A stretch of 64,000 nt of DNA from Faecalicatena orotica (GTDB taxonomy: Bacteria; Bacillota; Clostridia; Lachnospirales; Lachnospiraceae): positions 124,001 through 188,000 of the forward strand of contig NZ_QGDL01000003.1 in NCBI RefSeq assembly GCF_003149245.1, given 5' to 3'. The stretch's first letter is position 1. The number at the start of each line of letters is the position of its first letter. Below are positions 44,071-52,240 of this stretch, in pieces. The notes below the pieces were generated by a model. The model had not been told where the DNA came from and did no database searches. It saw only the letters and a list, made by a program, of their open reading frames with translations. The position numbers were made by a program, and so were the translations under genes.

Positions 44071-45675
44071 CTATTTAGGCCTGTATTTCAGGATGACAGC
44101 CTCCGCTGTTTTCATGCCGTCCATAGCCGCGGAAGTGATGCCCCCGGCGTATCCGGCGCCTTCCCCGCAGGGATAAACCCCGGGGATATTACTCTCAAAC
44201 TCTTCGTTTCTGAATATTTTTACCGGTGAAGATGTACGGCTTTCCACACCGGAAAGTACAGCATCCTCTCTGGCAAACCCGTGAATCTTGTGGTCCATGA
44301 GCCGGATTCCTTCCTCCAGGGAGTCCCCGAGGCCTTCAGGGAAAATGGCACGCACATTGGCGGGTACAAAGGCCCCCTTGATCTGGGGTTTTACATCCCC
44401 GAACTGGTCAGACACCTGATTCGCACAGAAATCCTTAAAACACTGTACAGGCACCCTGCCTTGTCCCTGTTCCCATGCACGCTCCTCCAGCATGCGCTGG
44501 AACCGGATACCGGCCAGTGGATGTGCACTGCCGTAATCCTCAGGTGTAACCGTAACAATGACGGCACTGTTTGCATTGACCCCGCCGCGGTCATGGTAAC
44601 TCATTCCATTTACCGCCAGACGGCCTTCCTCCGAGGAGGCATTGACCACATAACCGCCCGGGCACATGCAGAAGGTATAGGCCCCGCGGCCGTTTTCCAG
44701 CTGGGCCGTCAGTTTGTAGGAAGCGGCAGGGAGTTCCCCGGCTGCCTCTTTTCCATACTGGCACACATTCATCATGGCCTGCGGATGCTCGATACGCACC
44801 CCGACGGCAAAAGATTTCGCCTGCATGTCCAACTGCTTTTCATACAGCATGTGGAAGGTATCTCTCGCACTGTGTCCGACAGCCAGTATGAGAAGCTCCG
44901 TTTCGAGATATTCTTCTTGATTTACGATGATTCCTTTGAGCACCGGGTGGCCGTTCTGTGTATCTGGTTTCAGGTCCAGATCCGTGAGCTGCGTGTGGAA
45001 ACGGATTTCTCCACCCATCGCTTCGATGCTCTGCCTCATACTCTTTACAACGTGGATTAAGATGTCCGTCCCGATATGTGGTTTTTGTTCATACAGGATA
45101 CTTTCAGGTGCGCCGTGTGCCACGAATGTCTCGAGTACGAAACGGCCCCTTCCCTTTGCATCTTTTACAAGGGTGTTGAGCTTTCCATCCGAAAACGTCC
45201 CCGCGCCGCCTTCCCCGAACTGTACATTGGAAGAAAGGTTCAGCCGTCCGCTTTTCCAGAATTCCTCCACATCCTGCATGCGCTCATCCACACTGCCGCC
45301 CCGCTCCAGAATCAGGGGCCTGTACCCCGCTTTGGCGAGCAGGTATCCGCAGAACAGGCCCGCAGGCCCGCTCCCTGCAATGACCGGGCGCGAATGCAGT
45401 GATAATTCCCCACAGGCAGGTATCTCGTAGTCCTGTCTTACGACCTTAAGCACCTGATTCTTCATTTTCCGGAGAATACTGCTCTCCTGCTTTACTTTCA
45501 CATCAATCGTATACGAGAAAAAGATGTCCGGCTTTTTCCGGGCATCAATGGACTGTTTTTGTATCTGGTAATCTAATAATGCATCCTTTTTTATATGGAG
45601 GTATTTTAAAATCTTATCCTCCAGTTCCTCCCGGGAATGCCCGGGACGCAGTTTGATCTGGTTAATCCTGAGCAT
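44071..45675 (-). CDS. NAD(P)/FAD-dependent oxidoreductase (COG2509 type)
   Basis: The 534-residue flavoprotein has the FAD dinucleotide motif AGSGPAGLFCGYLLAKAGY near 110-128, preceded by an N-terminal ferredoxin-like segment, and a late GEGAGYAGGITSAAMDGMK motif. Family members are common in anaerobes and have no settled reaction. The start at 45675 has AAAGGAGG upstream and overlaps the end of the preceding flavoprotein gene by 14 bases. An in-frame ATG at 45771 lies inside that gene and is rejected. Confidence 0.85.
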   Translation of the reverse strand: MLRINQIKLRPGHSREELEDKILKYLHIKKDALLDYQIQKQSIDARKKPDIFFSYTIDVKVKQESSILRKMKNQVLKVVRQDYEIPACGELSLHSRPVIAGSGPAGLFCGYLLAKAGYRPLILERGGSVDERMQDVEEFWKSGRLNLSSNVQFGEGGAGTFSDGKLNTLVKDAKGRGRFVLETFVAHGAPESILYEQKPHIGTDILIHVVKSMRQSIEAMGGEIRFHTQLTDLDLKPDTQNGHPVLKGIIVNQEEYLETELLILAVGHSARDTFHMLYEKQLDMQAKSFAVGVRIEHPQAMMNVCQYGKEAAGELPAASYKLTAQLENGRGAYTFCMCPGGYVVNASSEEGRLAVNGMSYHDRGGVNANSAVIVTVTPEDYGSAHPLAGIRFQRMLEERAWEQGQGRVPVQCFKDFCANQVSDQFGDVKPQIKGAFVPANVRAIFPEGLGDSLEEGIRLMDHKIHGFAREDAVLSGVESRTSSPVKIFRNEEFESNIPGVYPCGEGAGYAGGITSAAMDGMKTAEAVILKYRPK

Positions 45676-46888
45676 GAGCTGCCTCCTTTCCCGTGAGATA
45701 TCCGCTGGACCATGCCCACTGCAGGTTATAACCGCCGCAGACCGCATCCACATCCAGTATCTCCCCTGCAAAATACAGACCTTTCACATACAGTGATTCC
45801 AGAGTATCCGGGTTTACCTCTTTCGTATCCACGCCGCCTCTGCATACCTGGGCATGTTCAAACGAATTGGTTTCTGTGACTTCTGTACGGAAGTTCTGGA
45901 TCAGTTCTGCCAGTTCCGAAATCTCCCTGTCATTTAAGTCCCCTGCCTTTCTGCCACGATCGATACGCGCAAGTTTCAGCCAGAGGTCCGAGAGTTTCTT
46001 ATGGAACAGGCCGGTGAAAAATTCTTCCATTGTCTTTTGCGGCCGTGTGGAAATTCTTGTTTTCAGGAAAGCTAGGAACTGCTTTTGTGTAAAGTCTGGC
46101 ATAAAATTCAAAACTGCCTCTACTTTTTTCTTTTCATACAGGCCGATAGCCGCATAACGGCTCACCTGAAAGACCGGGATTCCAGAGATTCCGTAATTGG
46201 CAAGCTGGATTTCCCCGGTGTCCCTCGCCTGACATTCTCCATCTGTATAGATGCTGACCTGTCCGTTCACCCTGACCCCTGCGATACTTTTATAGTATTT
46301 CTCCCTGCATTTTAGCTGCACGAGGGACGGGAGCACCGGGATCAGGTGGTGTCCAAGTTTTTTAGCCAGCGTATAACCAGAACCGTCGGAACCGGACGCG
46401 GGTGCCGCCTTGGACCCGGCAGCAAGGATCACTTTATCTGCTGTAAACTCTCCCTGATCTGTATGGATCCGGAATTTCTTTTTCCCGGGGATGATCTCCT
46501 GACATTCGGCCCCGGTGATAACGTGCACGCCTAACCGCGCGGCCTCCATCCTGAGTACATCCAGTACAGCAGATGCCTGGTCCGAATGTGGGTAAAGGTA
46601 CCCGTTCCTGTTTTTCGAATAGATTCCCAGCTTCAGGAAAAAAGCGATGGTCTGCTGGGCGTTGAACTTCTCCACAATATGCCAGGGAAACATCATATTT
46701 TCGGAATGATAATAGATGGGTTCCTGTGCCAGATTTGTGAAATTGCACCGTCCGTTTCCGGTTGATAAGATTTTCCTGCCGACTTTGTCTTTATGTTCCA
46801 GAATAAAGACCTCCGCCCCTTCAGAAGCGGCAGTGACGGCTGCCATCAAGCCGGATGCACCGCCGCCGATTACTGCGATTTTTCTCAT
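45662..46888 (-). CDS. HI0933/YhiN-family flavoprotein
   Basis: The 408-residue protein has the FAD motif VIGGGASGLMAAVTAASEG (5-23), the family signature GRKILSTGNGRCNFTN (about 37-52), and a C-terminal CRGGVDTKEVNP ... CGGYNLQWAWSSG. HI0933-type enzymes bind FAD, and their substrate is not established. It overlaps the next flavoprotein gene, so the two may act in one redox step. Confidence 0.9.
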   Translation of the reverse strand: MRKIAVIGGGASGLMAAVTAASEGAEVFILEHKDKVGRKILSTGNGRCNFTNLAQEPIYYHSENMMFPWHIVEKFNAQQTIAFFLKLGIYSKNRNGYLYPHSDQASAVLDVLRMEAARLGVHVITGAECQEIIPGKKKFRIHTDQGEFTADKVILAAGSKAAPASGSDGSGYTLAKKLGHHLIPVLPSLVQLKCREKYYKSIAGVRVNGQVSIYTDGECQARDTGEIQLANYGISGIPVFQVSRYAAIGLYEKKKVEAVLNFMPDFTQKQFLAFLKTRISTRPQKTMEEFFTGLFHKKLSDLWLKLARIDRGRKAGDLNDREISELAELIQNFRTEVTETNSFEHAQVCRGGVDTKEVNPDTLESLYVKGLYFAGEILDVDAVCGGYNLQWAWSSGYLTGKEAAHAQD

Positions 46889-46921
46889 ATGTGTCTCCTT
46901 ACGTTTTTGCTGCTTTGTTTG

Positions 46922-47587
46922 TCAGGCCAGATATTCTGTTAATATCAGCCGTATCGCTTCTTTTTTCTGCTCAGATAAAGTCTCCTCATCCTGAACCGCC
47001 GCATAAGGAACAGGCTGTCCCGCGGATTCCCACCTTTTCTGGCGAGGTGGTTCCTCCGTCTGCTTCTCCTTTAGGAAACGGTGTGCGTATACATTATCCA
47101 GATAATCAGCCAGATAGGTTTCCACGCCTTTTATTTTATAAGCCTCATCCGAGAGCTGTGAGATGACGGAAATTGTAATCATTTCTGCCGCCCCGACAGC
47201 TAAATACTGGAACATGCCCTCACAGAAGCCATGTGCCATATAGTGGGTGGCAGCCCCCAGCACTGCCAGAATTCCGGAAAACCAGACCGTCTGTATCTCC
47301 AGCTGCCGCCATGTATGTATCCTGAACAAAAATCCCCGGTATTCGTACAGGTATTTCCGGATAAATGCAAGGACATTACTGACGGGACCGTACGTCCTGT
47401 ATGCATGTCCATATTCAGAGAGAATACATTCCATCAGCCGGTGCCTGCTTTTAGACAGATTTCCCGCCGCTTTTACCAGACGGTGAAGGGTAAGCTGGTT
47501 TATGATCTTTGAGAGAATCCCGATGACGCCCACGGCAGCCATGAGATAAAAAATGATATTTGTGTCAGCAATTACATTGTACAACAT
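46922..47587 (-). CDS. Lachnospiraceae-type membrane protein, unknown
   Basis: The 221-residue protein has a TM helix at about 6-28 and two more at about 98-145 (WFSGILAVLGAATHYMAHGF ... YLAVGAAEMITISVIS). A basic helical segment lies between them and the C-terminus is polar and acidic. I do not recognise a named family. GGAGG upstream supports the ATG at 47587 rather than 47608. It lies between the PLP lyase and the flavoproteins on the same strand, with an AT-rich 125-base gap before it containing ATTATA at 47640 as a possible minus-strand -10 box. Confidence 0.6.
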   Translation of the reverse strand: MLYNVIADTNIIFYLMAAVGVIGILSKIINQLTLHRLVKAAGNLSKSRHRLMECILSEYGHAYRTYGPVSNVLAFIRKYLYEYRGFLFRIHTWRQLEIQTVWFSGILAVLGAATHYMAHGFCEGMFQYLAVGAAEMITISVISQLSDEAYKIKGVETYLADYLDNVYAHRFLKEKQTEEPPRQKRWESAGQPVPYAAVQDEETLSEQKKEAIRLILTEYLA

Positions 47588-47712
47588 AAAAGACCTCCTG
47601 TGTTTCAAATGATGTCAACCTAGTTTTCTATATGAGCCTATTATAGCCCAACACGGCAGGTCTTTCCTCATAAATCGTTCTACATAATATGCTAAAATAC
47701 GTGGGATGAATG

Positions 47713-49014
47713 TCAGTTTTCCAGAGACTTTGCGGAAACAATGCCTGCATCCACAAGGTTCTGGAGGGATTTCAGGATGCCGAGCTTCGCATGAGGCCAT
47801 GTCAGCCCGCCCTGAAAATATACAGCGTAAGGCGGCTTGATTGGTCCGTCGGCGCTCAGTTCGATGGATGATCCCTGCACGAATGCACCGGCTGCCATGA
47901 TGACGTCACTGTCATACCCCGGCATTGCCCAGGGCTCGGGAGTCACGTAGCTGTCTACCGGCGCCGCGGCCTGAATCCCCTTGCAAAATGCAATCACACC
48001 CTCAGGGGTCCCGAGTTCAACCGCCTGTATGATGTCATGGCGGCTTTCATTTCCGTCCGGTATGACTCCAAAGCCCAGCTTCTCATAAATATTTGCCGCA
48101 AACACAGCGCCTTTTACCGCACTGCACACGACAGTCGGGGCGAGGAAGAAGCCCTGGTAAAAGGACTGCATAACGCCCAGAGAGGCTCCTACTTCTTTCC
48201 CGAGTCCCGGGGAAGTCAGGCGGTAAGCGCAGTTTTCAATCAGGTCTTCTCTTCCTGCAATATATCCGCCGATCGGGGCCAGTCCGCCGCCCGGATTTTT
48301 GATCAGGGAACCAACGATCATGTCCGCACCTACATCACTCGGCTCTCTTGTCTCGACAAATTCACCGTAGCAGTTGTCAACCATACAGATCACATCCGGT
48401 TTGATGCTCTTTACAAATGCAATCAGCTCACCGATTTTCTCCACGGAATAGCTGGGGCGGGTCTGATACCCTTTGGAACGCTGGATCGTGACCAGCTTCG
48501 TTTTTTCGTTGATTGCTTCCCGGATTGCGGGATAATCGAAGTACCCATCCTCCAGAAGTTCCACCTGGCGGTATGTAATGCCATACTCTGCCAGTGAGCC
48601 TTTGGACGGACGGATTCCTATCACTTCTTCCAGTGTGTCGTAAGGCTTTCCGACCGGGGAGAGCAGCTCATCGCCCGGACGCAGGTTTGCAGCGAGGGCG
48701 AGTGCCAGTGCATGGGTGCCACATGTAATCTGCGGGCGTACAAGGGCGGACTCGGTGTGGAAGGCGCTGGCATAGACGGCTTCCAGTGTATCTCTTCCCA
48801 TATCGTTATATCCGTATCCACTTGCGTACTGGAAACACCCTTCACTGACACGGTTTTCCTGCATCGCATGGAGGACCTTCAGCTGATTATATTCAGCGGT
48901 TTCATCGAAAATTTTGAAACGTTCGGAGAGTTCATCCTCGATTCTTAATCCAAATTCCAGAGTTTCCTGTTTGATTCCTAATTTTTTGTATATCTGACTG
49001 ATTTCTGAATTCAT
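47713..49014 (-). CDS. ynbB: Aluminium-resistance/methionine gamma-lyase-family PLP enzyme
   Basis: The 433-residue protein is a Cys/Met-metabolism-type PLP enzyme of the YnbB group. The cofactor lysine lies in SLIKNPGGGLAPIGGYIAG, and VCMVDNCYGEFVE holds the ring-stacking and aspartate positions. The historical aluminium name comes from one plasmid study, and the physiological substrate is not known. The place downstream of mutS-mutL-miaA matches the Bacillus order. Confidence 0.9.
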   Translation of the reverse strand: MNSEISQIYKKLGIKQETLEFGLRIEDELSERFKIFDETAEYNQLKVLHAMQENRVSEGCFQYASGYGYNDMGRDTLEAVYASAFHTESALVRPQITCGTHALALALAANLRPGDELLSPVGKPYDTLEEVIGIRPSKGSLAEYGITYRQVELLEDGYFDYPAIREAINEKTKLVTIQRSKGYQTRPSYSVEKIGELIAFVKSIKPDVICMVDNCYGEFVETREPSDVGADMIVGSLIKNPGGGLAPIGGYIAGREDLIENCAYRLTSPGLGKEVGASLGVMQSFYQGFFLAPTVVCSAVKGAVFAANIYEKLGFGVIPDGNESRHDIIQAVELGTPEGVIAFCKGIQAAAPVDSYVTPEPWAMPGYDSDVIMAAGAFVQGSSIELSADGPIKPPYAVYFQGGLTWPHAKLGILKSLQNLVDAGIVSAKSLEN

Positions 49015-49074
49015 TTATCTAACCTCTATTCTTTTTCCTTTTGCACCCCATACATGGGGCGGAATCATCATGCT

Positions 49075-50019
49075 TCAGATGATCCCGCGTATCTTCAATT
49101 CTGAAAGCATCTGATCCAGAAGTTTTGTTTCCTCATATGCATAATCCTGCTTGTTTAGCCAGATCACGTCTCTTTCCCGTTTGAACCATGTGATCTGGCG
49201 TTTGGCAAAGTGTCTCGTATCCCGTTTAATGACATAGACAGCTTCATCAAGACTCATTTCACCGTCCAGGTAAGCAAGGATTTCTTTATACCCGAGCCCC
49301 TGCATGGATACCATACCTCGGGTATAGCCGCGTTCTTTTAAGCCTTTTACTTCTTCCACCAGTCCCTCTTCGATCATCTGGTCAACGCGCATGTCAATCC
49401 GTTCGTACAGGCGTGCCCTCTCGTCACTAAGGACGAAGTAAGCGGACCGGTACGGGGAAGACTTCTGCCGTTCTTCTTCATTATGCTCCGAGATCTTTTT
49501 CCCTGTCTGATGGTGGAACTCCAGTGCCCGGATGACCCGTTTCACATTGTTTTCATGAATGCTTCCGGCGGCTTTTTCGTCGATTTCCTTCAGCATCCCA
49601 TGCAGAAATGCTGCCCCCTTCTCTTTTGCAAGACGCTCCAGTTCTTCCCGGTAACCGGTATCGCTGTCACTTTCCGTAAAATCAATGTCATAGAGCAGGG
49701 CCTGGATATAAAAACCTGTTCCTCCTACGACAATGGGGATCCGGCCCCTTTTGTAAATGCCTTCCATCGCCTCTTTTGCCATCTGCTGGAAACGCACGAC
49801 ATGGAACTCCTCGTCTGGCTCAAGCACATCGACAAGGTGATGGGGGACGCCTTCCATTTCTTCTGCCCGGATTTTCGCCGAACCGATATCCATATGTTTA
49901 TACACCTGCATGGAGTCGGCGGATATAATCTCGCCGCCGACTGCCTTTGCAAGCCCGATGGATGCCTTTGTCTTCCCGACAGCGGTCGGGCCTGTCAGAA
50001 TAATCAATGGTTTCTTCAT
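49075..50019 (-). CDS. miaA: tRNA dimethylallyltransferase MiaA
   Basis: MiaA adds dimethylallyl to A37 of tRNAs reading UNN codons, making the substrate of MiaB, also in this window. The 314-residue protein has P-loop GPTAVGKTK (8-16), EIISADSMQVYKHMDIGSAK, and GGTGFYIQALLYDIDF. The ATG at 50019 fits AAGGGTGG upstream; an in-frame GTG at 50028 overlaps that site. It follows mutL after 18 bases. Confidence 0.97.
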   Translation of the reverse strand: MKKPLIILTGPTAVGKTKASIGLAKAVGGEIISADSMQVYKHMDIGSAKIRAEEMEGVPHHLVDVLEPDEEFHVVRFQQMAKEAMEGIYKRGRIPIVVGGTGFYIQALLYDIDFTESDSDTGYREELERLAKEKGAAFLHGMLKEIDEKAAGSIHENNVKRVIRALEFHHQTGKKISEHNEEERQKSSPYRSAYFVLSDERARLYERIDMRVDQMIEEGLVEEVKGLKERGYTRGMVSMQGLGYKEILAYLDGEMSLDEAVYVIKRDTRHFAKRQITWFKRERDVIWLNKQDYAYEETKLLDQMLSELKIRGII

Positions 50020-50037
50020 GTTTTCCACCCTTAATTT

Positions 50038-52125
50038 CTATACAATTCTCTTAAACTTCTTTTCCAGTTCCCGTTTGGTCATGGAGATGATCGTCGGCCT
50101 GCCGTGGGGGCAGTGGTACGGATTCTCAAGCCCCAGCAGTTCACCGATCAGGGAATCCACCTCCATTGTGGAAAGGCGGTTATTCCCCTTGACTGCCGCT
50201 TTACAGGACATAGAAGCCACTTTCTCATCGATCAGCTCCGGCGTCATGGTCGTGGTTACCCCGTCTGCAAGGGAGTCCAGCATCTCCATGAGAAGCTCCT
50301 TCTTGGCAATACTAAAGAGATTATCCGGTACGGCACGCACCGCATATTCCTCGCCGCCGAATGGCTCGATTTCAAAGCCAATCCTCCGGAACCGGTCCAT
50401 GTGTTCCTTTAACAGCTCCGTCTCCTGCATAGAAAGGCTTAAGATGATAGGGGGACTTAAGTACTGGGACGTAAACTCCCTGTTCTTCATCTCACGCAGT
50501 GTCCTTTCATATAGAACCCTCTCATGGGCGGCATGCTGGTCAATGATGTAGAGGCTGTCGTGAAACTCAACGAGCCAGTACGTGTCAAATACCTGCCCAA
50601 TCAGCTTATATTCTGCCCTGATATCGCGCCGGAGCAGCTTTTCCTCGAAGAGGTTCATCTGTTTCCCGCTTCCGGGCAGGCTTTCCCCAGCCGGCGGTGC
50701 GGCCGTTTCTGGTTCAGGAGCCTTCTGTTCCCCGGTACTCTTCTGCTCTTCTATATGATAATTGCCGGTTTCACATATCCTATTCGTTTCCGGAATGCTT
50801 TTCGTCTCAGGGTTATTTTCCTTTTCCCTCCTGCTCTCAGCAGCCACTCGGATGCGGTCTTCCTGTTCTTCCGCCCGGTGTATCTGGCCGGGAGCCTTGA
50901 TTTCGGCAGAGGAAGTTCTGTTATGGTAGGACAAGACTCGCTCCTTCATTTTCCTGAGAAAATAATCTTCGTCTTTCGTTTCCGGAAGGGGCGCCGCTTT
51001 TTGTACGGGGGAGGAAAGTCCTGCCGCCCCTGCTTCGGCACTGGGCCTTGCTTTAGGTTTCAGCAGGAAAGGGCTGTCCTGCTCGGGAGGCTGTACGGCC
51101 TTCTTCGGTTCTGGCACATCGACGACAGGAATCAGTTCCGGCTCGAGAAGTGTCCTGTGCACACCCTCGTAGACTGTATTGTAAACCTCCTGCTGCTTTT
51201 GGAACCGCAGTTCCATCTTTGTCGGATGGACGTTGACATCAATGTCTTCCCCGTCAATTTCAAAGTGCAGGACAACAAACGGGAACTTATGCTGCATGAC
51301 AAAATCCCGGTAGGCGTCCTCGACAGCCTTGGAAATCATAGCGCTCTTGATATAGCGGCCGTTGATGAAAAAGTTCTCGAAGTTCCGGTTTCCACGACTG
51401 ATAAGTGGTTTTCCAAGGAACCCTTTCATGTGGAGCCCGCCCTTCTCATAGTCCATCTCAATGAGGCTGGCGGCCACTTCACGCCCGTAAATGCTGTAGA
51501 TGACATCTTTGAGTCTGCCGTTCCCCGCAGTGCGGAGCTTTTCCTGTCCGTTATTGATGAACTGAAAGGAGACTTCCGGATGGGAAAGGGCCAGACGCAT
51601 CAGCAGGTCCTGAATGTGCCCGGCTTCTGTCATCGCTGTCTTCAGAAATTTCCTTCTGGCAGGGACATTGTAGAAAAGCTGGCGGATCAAAAAAGTGGTT
51701 CCGTCCGGTGCACCGGTATCCTCCAGAGACAGCTCCTGCCCTCCCTCAATGATATAGCGGGTCCCGAAGGTTTCTTCCCTTGTTTTGGTGATCAGCTCCG
51801 TCTTTGTGACAGCGGCGATGCTGGAAAGCGCCTCACCCCTGAATCCGAGGGAGGCGACATGGGTCAGGTCGTCCACGCTGCGGATTTTACTTGTGGAATG
51901 TCTCAAAAATGCGTTCGGTACATCTTCCCTCGGGATTCCGCTGCCATTATCTGTGATACGGATGAAAGATATCCCTCCCTCCTGTATCTCTACAACAACT
52001 GCGGCAGCCTTCGCATCTATGGCATTTTCCACTAATTCCTTCACAATAGAGGCCGGACGCTCAATGACTTCTCCGGCGGCGATCTTATCGATTGTAATTT
52101 GATCTAATACCTGAATATGCGGCAT
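50038..52125 (-). CDS. mutL: Mismatch repair protein MutL with endonuclease motif
   Basis: The 695-residue protein has the GHKL ATPase with NAIDAKA, TDNGSGIPREDV and GFRGEALSSIAAV. A variable linker covers about 350-490, and the C-terminal dimerisation domain carries DQHAAHERVLYE, the metal endonuclease motif DQHA(x2)E(x4)E, followed by CPHGRP. This points to methyl-independent mismatch repair, in which MutL itself nicks the new strand, as in most bacteria without MutH. Confidence 0.97.
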   Translation of the reverse strand: MPHIQVLDQITIDKIAAGEVIERPASIVKELVENAIDAKAAAVVVEIQEGGISFIRITDNGSGIPREDVPNAFLRHSTSKIRSVDDLTHVASLGFRGEALSSIAAVTKTELITKTREETFGTRYIIEGGQELSLEDTGAPDGTTFLIRQLFYNVPARRKFLKTAMTEAGHIQDLLMRLALSHPEVSFQFINNGQEKLRTAGNGRLKDVIYSIYGREVAASLIEMDYEKGGLHMKGFLGKPLISRGNRNFENFFINGRYIKSAMISKAVEDAYRDFVMQHKFPFVVLHFEIDGEDIDVNVHPTKMELRFQKQQEVYNTVYEGVHRTLLEPELIPVVDVPEPKKAVQPPEQDSPFLLKPKARPSAEAGAAGLSSPVQKAAPLPETKDEDYFLRKMKERVLSYHNRTSSAEIKAPGQIHRAEEQEDRIRVAAESRREKENNPETKSIPETNRICETGNYHIEEQKSTGEQKAPEPETAAPPAGESLPGSGKQMNLFEEKLLRRDIRAEYKLIGQVFDTYWLVEFHDSLYIIDQHAAHERVLYERTLREMKNREFTSQYLSPPIILSLSMQETELLKEHMDRFRRIGFEIEPFGGEEYAVRAVPDNLFSIAKKELLMEMLDSLADGVTTTMTPELIDEKVASMSCKAAVKGNNRLSTMEVDSLIGELLGLENPYHCPHGRPTIISMTKRELEKKFKRIV

Positions 52126-52240
52126 ACATTCCCTCCTTTATCTTAGGTGCCGGCCGGCGGATGATCAGACACGCCCAAGGGCCCGGCCCTCCCGTAAAAA
52201 GGCAGAAGCCATTTTCTAAGGAAGGGTCAGACCCCTTTGC

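Noticed and set aside
50524-52035. 503-codon open frame opposite mutL
   Set aside because: It lies wholly antisense to the clear MutL coding sequence and shows no family features; high GC third positions of mutL create it.
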